Under the pieces are notes generated by a model that had not been told where the DNA came from, did not search any database, and saw nothing but the letters and a program-made list of their open reading frames with translations. Positions 53,142-62,237 of a stretch of 64,000 nt of DNA are shown piece by piece. Origin of the DNA: CAVRQM01 sp965246915 (GTDB lineage Bacteria > Pseudomonadota > Alphaproteobacteria > Acetobacterales > Acetobacteraceae); the NCBI GenBank assembly GCA_965246915.1, contig CBDFGB010000025.1:62001-126000 (forward strand), read 5' to 3'. Made by a program: the position numbers and the translations under genes. The stretch's first letter is position 1; the number at the start of each line of letters is the position of its first letter.

Positions 53142-55172
53142 ATGGCACAAGCTGATACGATAAAGCTGTTCGATGGCCGCATCCTGGCGCGTGCCGCCGG
53201 CGATGCGTTCGCCAAACTCAACCCCGCGCGGCTGGTGAAGAACCCGGTCATCTTCACCACCGAGGTGGTGGCCGCGTTGGTCACCATTCTCGGCGTGCGC
53301 AATTTCGCGACGGGAGAACCCTGGAGCTTCCCTGCCGCTATCGCCGCCTGGCTGTGGCTGACCGTATTGTTCGCGACGTTTGCCGAGGCGGTCGCCGAAG
53401 GGCGCGGCCGGGCGCGGGCGGAATCGCTGCGACGGGCAAGAAGCGACACGCCCGCCAAGCGGTTACGTAACGCCTCCGATCGTGGAAGATACGATACGGT
53501 GGCCGCACCCGATTTGCGGGTCGGCGATCTGGTTCTGGTCGAGGCGGGCGACATGATGCCGTCCGACGGCGACGTCATCGAAGGCGTCGCCAGCGTCAAC
53601 GAAAGTGCCGTGACCGGAGAATCCGCGCCGGTGATCCGCGAGGCGGGCGGCGACCGAAGTGCGGTGACCGGCGGCACGCAGGTCGTCTCGGACTGGCTGG
53701 TGGTGCGCATCACCGCGGCCCCCGGCAGCACCTTCCTCGACCGGATGATCAAGCTGGTCGAGGGCGCTGAGCGGCGCAAGACCCCGAACGAGATCGCGCT
53801 GGATATCCTGCTCGCCGGCATGACGATCATCTTCCTGATCGCCGTCGTGACCTTGGTCGGTCTGGCGAACTATTCCGGGACGGTGCTGGGCGTGCCGGTG
53901 CTCGCGGCGTTGCTGGTCACTCTCATTCCGACCACGATCGGCGGGTTGCTGTCGGCCATCGGCATCGCCGGCATGGACCGCCTCGTGCGCTTCAACGTCG
54001 TGGCCACGTCCGGCCGCGCGGTGGAGGCGGCGGGCGACGTCGACACGCTGCTGCTCGACAAGACCGGCACGATCACCTTCGGCAACCGCATGGCGGCAGG
54101 GCTGTTCCCGGTTCCCGGCGTCGAGGAGCGCGCCCTCGCGGACGCGGCGGTGCTGGCCTCGCTCGGCGACGAGACGCCGGAGGGGCGCTCGATCCTGTCC
54201 TTCGCGCGCGACCGTCACGGCATCGGCGCGGTGCAGCCGGAGGGCGCGACGGTGGTGCCGTTCAGCGCCAACACCCGCCTGTCGGGCCTGGACGCTGGCG
54301 GTCGGTCGTGGCGCAAGGGGGCGGTCGATTCGGTACTGAAACTCACTGCCGGCCAGCCGCCGACCGCGTTCACCTCGGCCGTCGACCGCATCGCCCGCGC
54401 GGGCGGCACGCCGCTCGCGGTCGCGGTGGACGGAAGACTGTTCGGCGTGATCGAGCTGAAGGACATCGTCAAGCCCGGCATCCGCGCCCGTTTCGACGCG
54501 CTGCGCCGTATGGGCATTCGCACCGTGATGGTCACCGGCGACAACCGGGTGACGGCGGCGGCCATCGCCACCGAAAGCGGCGTCGACGATTTCATCGCCG
54601 AGGCCACGCCGCAGGACAAGCTCGACTACATCCGCCGAACCCAGGCGGAGGGGCGGCTCGTCGCCATGGCCGGCGACGGCACCAACGACGCGCCCGCGCT
54701 CGCGCAGGCCGACGTGGGAGTCGCGATGCAGACCGGCACGCAGGCCGCGCGCGAGGCCGGCAACATGGTCGACCTGGACAGCGACCCCACGAAGCTGATC
54801 GAGATCGTGGAGATCGGCAAGCAGCTGCTGATCACCCGCGGCTCGCTGACCACGTTCTCGATCGCCAACGATGTGTCGAAATACTTCGCCATCCTGCCGG
54901 CGATCTTCGTGGCCACCTATCCGGAGCTTGGCGCACTGAACGTCATGCAGTTGCACACGCCGCAGAGTGCCATCCTGTCGGCGGTGATTTTCAACGCGCT
55001 GATCATCGTCGCCCTGGTTCCGCTCGCGTTGCGCGGCGTGAAGTTCACGCCGATCGGGGCGGCGGCGTTGCTGCGCCGGAACCTTCTGATCTACGGCGTG
55101 GGCGGCCTGATCGCCCCGTTCGTCGGCATCAAGCTGATCGACGTCGTCCTCGTCGCTCTTCACCTCGTCTAA
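53142..55172 (+). CDS. kdpB: K+-transporting P-type ATPase subunit KdpB
   Basis: This 676-aa P-type ATPase has the phosphorylation motif DKTGTITFGNR, the TGES-like TGESAPV actuator loop and VTGDNRVTAAAIA plus AGDGTNDAPALAQADV. It hydrolyses ATP to drive KdpA. Confidence 0.98.
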   Translation: MAQADTIKLFDGRILARAAGDAFAKLNPARLVKNPVIFTTEVVAALVTILGVRNFATGEPWSFPAAIAAWLWLTVLFATFAEAVAEGRGRARAESLRRARSDTPAKRLRNASDRGRYDTVAAPDLRVGDLVLVEAGDMMPSDGDVIEGVASVNESAVTGESAPVIREAGGDRSAVTGGTQVVSDWLVVRITAAPGSTFLDRMIKLVEGAERRKTPNEIALDILLAGMTIIFLIAVVTLVGLANYSGTVLGVPVLAALLVTLIPTTIGGLLSAIGIAGMDRLVRFNVVATSGRAVEAAGDVDTLLLDKTGTITFGNRMAAGLFPVPGVEERALADAAVLASLGDETPEGRSILSFARDRHGIGAVQPEGATVVPFSANTRLSGLDAGGRSWRKGAVDSVLKLTAGQPPTAFTSAVDRIARAGGTPLAVAVDGRLFGVIELKDIVKPGIRARFDALRRMGIRTVMVTGDNRVTAAAIATESGVDDFIAEATPQDKLDYIRRTQAEGRLVAMAGDGTNDAPALAQADVGVAMQTGTQAAREAGNMVDLDSDPTKLIEIVEIGKQLLITRGSLTTFSIANDVSKYFAILPAIFVATYPELGALNVMQLHTPQSAILSAVIFNALIIVALVPLALRGVKFTPIGAAALLRRNLLIYGVGGLIAPFVGIKLIDVVLVALHLV

Positions 55173-55186
55173 GGGGGGATCGTTCC

Positions 55187-55771
55187 ATGATCCAACATCT
55201 GCGTCCCGCGATCGGCGTGATCGTTCTGTTCACCATCCTGACGGGTCTGGCCTTGCCGCTCGGGTTCGTGGGTCTCGGGGGGGCGGTCCTGCCCTCCCAG
55301 GCCGGCGGCTCGCTGGTCGAGCGGGGCGGCGCGGTCGTCGGCTCCTCGCTGATCGGCCAGAATTTCGCCAAGGACGAGTATTTCCACCCGCGTCCCAGCG
55401 CCACGAACGGCACCGACGACGCGGGCAAGACGATCCCGGTGCCGTACTCGGCGAACAATTCCGCCGGCACGAACCTGGGGCCGACCAGCAAGGCTCTCAT
55501 TGACCGCGTCACCGGCGACGTCGCCAAGCTCGGCGTGAAGCCCGTGCCGGCCGACGCGGTCACCACCTCGGCGAGCGGGCTCGATCCGCACATCTCGCCA
55601 GAGAACGCCGCGCTGCAGGTCGCCCGTGTGGCCGCTGCCCGGAGGCTGGACCCGGCGCGGGTGCAGGCCATGGTCGCCGATCACACCGCCGGTCGGCTGC
55701 TCGGCATGATCGGGGAGCCGCGCGTTGATGTGCTGGCTCTCAACCTCGCGCTGGACACGGCGGGCAAGTAG
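55187..55771 (+). CDS. kdpC: K+-transporting ATPase subunit KdpC
   Basis: This 194-aa subunit has a single N-terminal helix, GSSLIGQNFAKDEYFHPRPS, LDPHISPENAALQVARVA and the end RVDVLALNLAL. It completes the Kdp pump. kdpD normally follows at once; here two opposite-strand genes intervene. Confidence 0.97.
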   Translation: MIQHLRPAIGVIVLFTILTGLALPLGFVGLGGAVLPSQAGGSLVERGGAVVGSSLIGQNFAKDEYFHPRPSATNGTDDAGKTIPVPYSANNSAGTNLGPTSKALIDRVTGDVAKLGVKPVPADAVTTSASGLDPHISPENAALQVARVAAARRLDPARVQAMVADHTAGRLLGMIGEPRVDVLALNLALDTAGK

Positions 55772-55776
55772 CGGGG

Positions 55777-57204
55777 TCAGCTTCCGCAGCCCCCGCCGCA
55801 ACCGCCGCATCCCCCACCGTCGCCACCGTCCCCACCGTCGCCGCCGCCGGAGCAACTGCTCGCCCCGGCGGCGGTGGCGGCCTTCGCGTACGCCGCCCAT
55901 GGCGTGTGGGCCAGAGCGCCAACGCCGACCAGCGCCACCGCCAAGGTCAGTTCCTCGATCTGCGGCGCGCGCATCAGCCTGGCATGGACGGCGCGGAACC
56001 GCTCCAGCGCTTCGTCGCCGCCGGTCGTGCGGTGCGGCCAGCGCCACACCACATACGCGGCGAGACCCGCCGTCGCGAACAGCAGCGCCACCAGATGTTC
56101 GACGGGACGGCCGACGCCCATTCCGTGCGCGAGCCGCGCGATCCCGAGGCCCGCGATCGGCAACAGCGGCCATGCCGGCAGGGTCCTTTGCCAGATGTCG
56201 CGGGGCGGCAGTGTGACCAGCCCGCGCTCGCGCAAGAACATCTCGGTCGCGGCGAAGACGGGCGCTGCGGCGGCGACCTGATCGGCGCGGCGCGGCGACC
56301 CCGCGATCGCGGCGAGGACCCTCGAATCGGCGTGTGGCAGGTCCGCCGGGTTCGCGCGGACGAACAGCCGGTCGCGGCGCCCGTCGTAATCGAGGCTTCC
56401 CGACGTCAGGTGGCGGGCGGTCACGACATCGAACGCGCGCTCCGCCCCGCCGGCGAGATAGGCGATGTCGATCGTGTTCAGCCCGTCATCCGCCCGCTGT
56501 CGCAGCGGCGCCCGACGAAGGCGCTGGTAGCGCCACAATGCGAGCACCCCGGCGCTGGCGACGAGCGCCACATAAAGCGGGATGAATGCGTCCGACGGCC
56601 AGGTCATGACATCGGGCGACAGCGCCACGGCGGGTCCGGCGAGCAGCACGCCCGCCGCGGCCATCGCCGCCGCCCGCCAGATCGTCGCGGACAGTCTCGG
56701 TCGGGGCAGCACGATGGCGCGACGCAGGTCGACGCGGCGAAAGCGCGAGCGCGGCGCGAAGCGGCACGTCACGCTCGGCCAGTACGTCTCCGGCGGCGGC
56801 CCGAAATACTGTTCGTAGAGCGCGAGGCCGGCGGCGTACTGGTCGCGATACCGCATCGCCTCGTCCTGTCCGCCGCGCGTCGGCCCATGGTGCAGCGCGC
56901 GGCGGAGCACGTCGGCGCACCAGACATCCCAGTAGTCTCGGGTGTGGATCAGGTGCAGGTGCCAGACTTCGTCGACTTCCTCGCTCGGCGTGACCTGCGC
57001 GGGGGAGATACAGGCCAGGAAGCAGAAGCGGCGGTATTCCTCGATGGCGGCGAGGGCGGTTCCGCGGCTCCATCGTTGTTCCTCGGCGAGGCGCGCGGAA
57101 AAATCGAGGGCGGCGGTGGGGTCTTCGAAAGGGTGCGCCTTGATGCGTCGCCAGAGCGCGGCGCGGTCTTCGTTCCAGCCCGGTTGCGAGACCGAAGGCT
57201 GCAT
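55777..57204 (-). CDS. TIGR04222-like membrane protein with Gly/Cys-rich tail
   Basis: This 475-aa protein begins with a helical domain (residues 1-130) that includes EVDEVWHLHLIHTRDYWD, a His-rich region of the type seen in GRDP-like proteins. It then has a DUF/TIGR04222 membrane part with helices around residues 180-235 and 345-390, and ends in a repeat of SCSGGGDGG and GGCGGCGGGC type. Such tails are common in TIGR04222 proteins. The function is unknown. It sits tail-to-tail with kdpC. Confidence 0.78.
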   Translation of the reverse strand: MQPSVSQPGWNEDRAALWRRIKAHPFEDPTAALDFSARLAEEQRWSRGTALAAIEEYRRFCFLACISPAQVTPSEEVDEVWHLHLIHTRDYWDVWCADVLRRALHHGPTRGGQDEAMRYRDQYAAGLALYEQYFGPPPETYWPSVTCRFAPRSRFRRVDLRRAIVLPRPRLSATIWRAAAMAAAGVLLAGPAVALSPDVMTWPSDAFIPLYVALVASAGVLALWRYQRLRRAPLRQRADDGLNTIDIAYLAGGAERAFDVVTARHLTSGSLDYDGRRDRLFVRANPADLPHADSRVLAAIAGSPRRADQVAAAAPVFAATEMFLRERGLVTLPPRDIWQRTLPAWPLLPIAGLGIARLAHGMGVGRPVEHLVALLFATAGLAAYVVWRWPHRTTGGDEALERFRAVHARLMRAPQIEELTLAVALVGVGALAHTPWAAYAKAATAAGASSCSGGGDGGDGGDGGGCGGCGGGCGS

Positions 57205-57494
57205 GCACGTCTCCTATCGCGGTTGTCACGAGAGAGACTTGTTGGCTATTACAGAAGCACAATTTCCGGCGGATGGCAACGACCAAAGTTTGCAATCCGG
57301 GTAGCACATCGAGTGGCCGGATGAGTGGTGAGATTTAGGGGGCGGACATGGTGAATGGACTCCGTCCCGCCGGGAGCCGACCACGAAGTTTGTTCTTAAT
57401 GCTGCGATCACGGCCGAGGAGCTTCGGGCGCGGGCCGCGCACAATGGGTTCGACGTCAGGTTCGATGCGCAGTGTAGTCGGACATCAACATCTA

Positions 57495-60400
57495 TCAGGT
57501 CGCCGAGGACCCTTTCGTGTCTTCGACCCATGTAGCAGTTTGAACTCTCGCCCCATCAATCCAACACAGGCCATTAAAGCGCCTCGCACACCACGAGTGC
57601 TCATCGGACTGCCTCGGCCAAGCTTGCCGCTCGCCAATGAGCGCCCAAACCGGACGGAGACCGGACGTGTCCACCAGCCTGTCAAGTAGATCGCGCCTGA
57701 TCAAAGAGAAACTGTTCCGATCCGCCTGCCCCGCCGCAATGGCCGAACATCCCTCCGTGTCCACGTATTCGCCCGGACGTTCTGGCGCTGATTTGAGCGC
57801 CAAACTTTCCAAGACCCACGGTGCTGGCAGCTTGAGACTCAGCCCATCCGGCAATGATCCATCTCTCTGACTTTCCCAGTGATAGCCGACGACGGGAGGC
57901 GTTGTCCGATATGCAAGGTCGTCGAACACTCGCACTTGAGCGTCTGCCGGGCCGTCAAACGGCCATGTCGAGCGGAGCCCGAGTTCGCCCAGATATGAGG
58001 CGTCGACCTCGTCGCGGGGCAGCCATAGGTGGAAATCGAGCTTGCGTACCGGGGCGTCGGACACAAGCCGGTCGCGCTCGTCAACGGTCATCATCAGAAG
58101 ATACAAAAAGTGAAACTCACTTTGCTTCCAGGGCGCGCCCCAGCTGGTCTCTTCGTCAAACTTGATGTCGCAACCAGCAAACCGATAAAGTGTCTGCCAG
58201 TTTTCACCCTCCAGGTCTGAGCCGGTTGCGAGAGCGAGCTTTGTCGCGGCGGTACCGGGCTCATAAACCCAGTTTTGGAGCATCTCGGTTGTCGTTTCCC
58301 GGACGACGAGCTTCGGAACTGAGAGCCGGCTAGATGACCGAGGACTTTTGTCGAGATCGGTTGGCAAGACAGTTGGATCGATGTCGCGTGTAAAGGAGAC
58401 GTCGAGTGGCGTATCGTACCAACGGCTGGGCTCACCGTACTCCGGGACGAGCCAATAGTTATCTGATAAGCGCGCCAATAGTTCACTTAGTGCTATCCGC
58501 TGGTACTTCTTTCCGATACGCTCGATCTTCGATTCCTGTGAACGGCCATCCCCACCTGATCGATCGGAGGGGAAGAGTTCTTTGGTCCAGCCGAACAATA
58601 TGGCTCGGTTGGCTATCCAACGCTTGGCAGCCTCAACATCAATTGAGCTGGCATTTAAGCGGCCGGGAACGCTCCAACTGTGCGACTTTTTGAGATGTGG
58701 TCTGGCATCGGTATTGTACCGTGCGCACCCACTCGGGTCGAGCAATACGAGCAGACGCTCCTCGGCTACTGTCACCTGAGCTTCATCATCGGGGTCGGTG
58801 CTGAAGCTGAAGTAGGATGGCCCAGACCCGACGTGCCAACGCACGCGCGCTATAGCATCTACCAAGGCCCCAAGGGCCGCCTCGCGCTCTGGAAAGCTAG
58901 CCACAAACTCCTGCCGAAACCCATCAAACAGCTCCCCAACGGTCAACGGCCGCGGTCCGGAAAGGGAGGCGTCCGCGAACCGATCGACCCTACCCTCCAC
59001 AATGTATCGCCCGAAGTCTGCGAGGCCATCGTAGCAGGAGCGAAGGATGCTCTCCGCGCCGACGGATGTCGCGAGGGCCCTAAGCTCGATATCCTTGCGA
59101 GTCATCATTGGGGTAACGGATCGGTAAGGTGGACGGCATTTGCTTGGATCAATATCGGTGTCAAGCACGCTGAATTTTGCGGCGAGGTCAATTATGCCAC
59201 GAGCGTAGTCACGCAACAGGAACGCCGGAACTACATGTTCCGCATTGAAGATTTCGGCGTAGACCACCCGGCTGAACAACCGAAGTCGCTCGGGCGTAGG
59301 GTCTCGGCACGAAGCGCCGTATGCGGCCGCCACGAGGCGTTCCACAACGTACGGGTCGTTGCAACCTCTGAAGCTTGAAAAGACCGGCATGAAGAGGTCC
59401 GGACGCTCAACGAGAACGGCGCACATCGCCTTCGTTGCTCGGTCACGCACCTGCGCGCTTGTGGAGGTTGTAAGCCACCCAAGTGACAAGAGCGTGAGGG
59501 ACAGCGTCTCGACCTCTGCGGTCTTGACCCCGACGTTCAGCGACCAGTCGATGAGGCGGTTGGCGGGATGGCCCTCGTCCCGAGACGCATCATTGATGGC
59601 AGCCGTCCAGAACGAATCCCGTTGCGCGAGTGGTCGGCTGATGAGTGTGCTGTGAAGAAAATTAGCATTCCACGGATGCGAGCGGACCACCGACAACTCG
59701 ATGAGGAGCTTGGCGGTGTCATGAATTGGTTGATCTAGGCTGTTCAAGAGTACGCGCGTTCGATCAGTGAATGCCCCCGTCGAGCGCCATCGCACGCTTT
59801 CGATGAATGCTTCTTGGATCTCCCATCGAGCCCACCAATGGTCGATGCCATTGGGCAGGTGGTCGGGAAGTTCGATCCTAAATTTGTCTGCGGCTTGGAT
59901 AAAAAGTGCGCCAAAAGCACCGTGCCATTCCCAGGCGACTGCGTTGCGGTCAAGCAGGAAGTTCAGGGGGCTATCTTGCTCAAACAACCTTTCAGGCGAT
60001 GTGATGTCTGAAAGCAATGATTGTATGATCAGATGGTCTTGGAAGCGCTGAAATGAAAAGGCTACCACATTGCTGAGGATCTTAAGTGGGTTGGAGCGAT
60101 CGATCTCCGGATGCGGATCGAACCGAAGTAAGCCCTTTGATCGAAGGAGTTCGACCCAGAGAACGCCAGTGGGTGTAGTGAAGGCTTCAAACGCCTTGTT
60201 AACCAAGGAAACAGCCACCGCGCGCTCGACGTAGTTGCGCTTTTCTCGGGCCATCTCATGGGCTAGCGACAGGACTGCATTTACGACAGCGGGCTGCAGA
60301 TCATTGGTGCCGTCATAGGTCGTACCGAGGTGGCGAGCAGCCGTGTCTAGAAAAAACTTTAGAAGTTCCTGGGTGCCGCGTAGACCACGCGGAAACTCAC

Positions 60401-62078
60401 GCCTGCGCTCTTTTTGGAGCGCGAGGCAGGTCGTTCGAAGAAAGAGTGGGTTCACGAACTCAGGGTTCAGCCACGGCACGGCAGGGCGGGTTATGCCTCG
60501 CCTGTCCATGTAAACCCTTGCGGCTTCTTCTTGCTCAGTGGCGGTCTCGAACCCTCGCACCGTGACCTTGAGAGCAATCTCCCTGACCCTTGACGTTAGC
60601 ACATGCGGCTCATATTCGGTACGGCACGATACGCACAGGGCGAGGTGCGGATGCGCGAGTACGCGATCTGCAAAACCTTTCAGGCGTCCTCGCCATAAAG
60701 TCGGGCTGGCTGACTCGTTAACCGCGTCAATGACAACCAGGCCGCGCGTGCTGCTGGCTTCCGCAGCAGCCTCCATGGCGGCTAGGAACATGTCGAGGTC
60801 CGCGACACGGAGTTCGAGGCGTCGGACTATTTGGGGCTCGATCTGTCCTGCTTCGACAAAATCGGTACCCAGCAAGAATATACAGGGGCTTCCATTCGAG
60901 ATCGCCTTTCGTATTTCGGACGCCAAGAGGTGCGACTTACCCGCACCAGCGCGGCCAACGACGATGGCAAAGCGGAGATTGTCAGCCTGCTGCGACCGGG
61001 AGTTGAGCAGGTCTGACAGTCCATCGACTGAGCTACGAAAACTCCGAAGCTCGCGCAGTGCGTCCTCAAATATTCTCGTCCTTGGGGCTGATTCCGCTTT
61101 AGGTTGTGCTTCCCGATCAATCTTTGACTGTCTCTGATCTCGTTCGAGACGGTCACGTATCTCTGCCGATAAATCGTCAAGGTCGCTGCAAAGCGTTGTC
61201 CACCTCGTTGAGGGGAAGGAGACCCAGACGGGAGGAGTGAGGTCCGCTCTCGACTCGCGTAAGACGTTGACAGCCAATTTCAGCTTTTGGAGAACGCAAT
61301 TTATGGCTTCTGATTGCGATGTCGATATGTGGCTAAATCTACTCGCCTCCAACACAGACAAACTGGCGGACCGCAGGCGGTCTCTCAGGACGTCAGAACG
61401 CCTCAATCCGTCAAACACGTCGCTTGTTGCCACGTCAACATGGTCCTCAGGCTGGTAACGCTCGTCGAGCGCCGCAACCGTCCGGTTGAACTGCTTTTCA
61501 AGCCATTGCGGCGACAAATCAATAGTTCCGAACCAATATTCACGTAAGCCCAGCATGCAGGGACGATTGAGAAGCCCGTCGATATCCGACGCGGTCCATG
61601 CCTCAAATGTGACCGATCTTCCGGAGGCTATTGCGGCGTTCTCCCACTTCGATCGGTGTGTATCCCAATGACTCCAGCCTGGTATTGGTGGCCTTCCTTT
61701 GCCCGGCCTCTTTGCAAGTTCCCCCGTCAGATTGCAGGCAATGGCGATCACCATCTTCGAAAGCATCGGATGAGTTTGCAGTGCGGTGAGCACCGAGTTA
61801 TCGATTGACGACCAGTCGACCCCGCCCGACTCCAAGTAGAACTTGGCTTGATAGCCATGCTTTTCACCGTTGGGAAGGATCCAGACAGCCTCAACACCCC
61901 CGTCGCCGCCGGCCCCATGTATGCGACGATACTCAGCGTTCGGCACGGGGGGTGAACGCCGAGCGATCTGGCACACAAGCTCTTCGAAAGTTTCACGCTT
62001 GCCTGAGTTGCCAGATATGATGGCGGCGAGGTTCACAGTGGTTGGCTTCGCGTGTGCATAGAGCCTCATCACATTCAC
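57495..62078 (-). CDS. Nuclease-STAND NTPase, Avs-like antiphage protein candidate
   Basis: This 1527-aa protein is built like the Avs (AVAST) antiphage sensors. Residues 30-110 hold a PD-(D/E)xK nuclease: FEELVCQIARR, GAGGDGGVEA with Asp59, then GYQAKF with Gln77 and Lys79. Residues 365-510 form a STAND NTPase: Walker A GRAGAGKS (Lys381), Walker B LVVIDAVNES (Asp451) and SCRTEY (Arg486). An arm with NPLFLRTTCLAL follows, and the last 900 residues are helical, repeat-like sensor sequence. It has no partner gene and is less GC-rich than its neighbours. Avs proteins detect phage terminase or portal and then cut DNA. The Avs call is inference; nuclease plus STAND is seen directly. Confidence 0.75.
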   Translation of the reverse strand: MNVMRLYAHAKPTTVNLAAIISGNSGKRETFEELVCQIARRSPPVPNAEYRRIHGAGGDGGVEAVWILPNGEKHGYQAKFYLESGGVDWSSIDNSVLTALQTHPMLSKMVIAIACNLTGELAKRPGKGRPPIPGWSHWDTHRSKWENAAIASGRSVTFEAWTASDIDGLLNRPCMLGLREYWFGTIDLSPQWLEKQFNRTVAALDERYQPEDHVDVATSDVFDGLRRSDVLRDRLRSASLSVLEASRFSHISTSQSEAINCVLQKLKLAVNVLRESRADLTPPVWVSFPSTRWTTLCSDLDDLSAEIRDRLERDQRQSKIDREAQPKAESAPRTRIFEDALRELRSFRSSVDGLSDLLNSRSQQADNLRFAIVVGRAGAGKSHLLASEIRKAISNGSPCIFLLGTDFVEAGQIEPQIVRRLELRVADLDMFLAAMEAAAEASSTRGLVVIDAVNESASPTLWRGRLKGFADRVLAHPHLALCVSCRTEYEPHVLTSRVREIALKVTVRGFETATEQEEAARVYMDRRGITRPAVPWLNPEFVNPLFLRTTCLALQKERRREFPRGLRGTQELLKFFLDTAARHLGTTYDGTNDLQPAVVNAVLSLAHEMAREKRNYVERAVAVSLVNKAFEAFTTPTGVLWVELLRSKGLLRFDPHPEIDRSNPLKILSNVVAFSFQRFQDHLIIQSLLSDITSPERLFEQDSPLNFLLDRNAVAWEWHGAFGALFIQAADKFRIELPDHLPNGIDHWWARWEIQEAFIESVRWRSTGAFTDRTRVLLNSLDQPIHDTAKLLIELSVVRSHPWNANFLHSTLISRPLAQRDSFWTAAINDASRDEGHPANRLIDWSLNVGVKTAEVETLSLTLLSLGWLTTSTSAQVRDRATKAMCAVLVERPDLFMPVFSSFRGCNDPYVVERLVAAAYGASCRDPTPERLRLFSRVVYAEIFNAEHVVPAFLLRDYARGIIDLAAKFSVLDTDIDPSKCRPPYRSVTPMMTRKDIELRALATSVGAESILRSCYDGLADFGRYIVEGRVDRFADASLSGPRPLTVGELFDGFRQEFVASFPEREAALGALVDAIARVRWHVGSGPSYFSFSTDPDDEAQVTVAEERLLVLLDPSGCARYNTDARPHLKKSHSWSVPGRLNASSIDVEAAKRWIANRAILFGWTKELFPSDRSGGDGRSQESKIERIGKKYQRIALSELLARLSDNYWLVPEYGEPSRWYDTPLDVSFTRDIDPTVLPTDLDKSPRSSSRLSVPKLVVRETTTEMLQNWVYEPGTAATKLALATGSDLEGENWQTLYRFAGCDIKFDEETSWGAPWKQSEFHFLYLLMMTVDERDRLVSDAPVRKLDFHLWLPRDEVDASYLGELGLRSTWPFDGPADAQVRVFDDLAYRTTPPVVGYHWESQRDGSLPDGLSLKLPAPWVLESLALKSAPERPGEYVDTEGCSAIAAGQADRNSFSLIRRDLLDRLVDTSGLRPVWALIGERQAWPRQSDEHSWCARRFNGLCWIDGARVQTATWVEDTKGSSAT

Positions 62079-62237
62079 ATGCCGAGGTTAGTGCCGAGCG
62101 CAGATGTGCCACAAGGGTATAGACTCGTTCCGAAGGTTCGGTTGGGTCCAGGTCTGTCGTAGATATCTGCGTGTGCTTTCTAGGTCGATCGCGGCACCAC
62201 CCTCGCCCTCCGCCGCCACACCCCCTAACCTCACATC

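Noticed and set aside
53463..55163. Long minus-strand frame opposite kdpB
   Set aside because: It is an antisense shadow of a certain P-type ATPase gene, with biased His/Asp/Arg composition and no motifs.
57205..57494. Possible small gene after the nuclease-STAND gene
   Set aside because: The short frames have no ribosome site or recognisable sequence, and the stretch separates two genes on the same strand.
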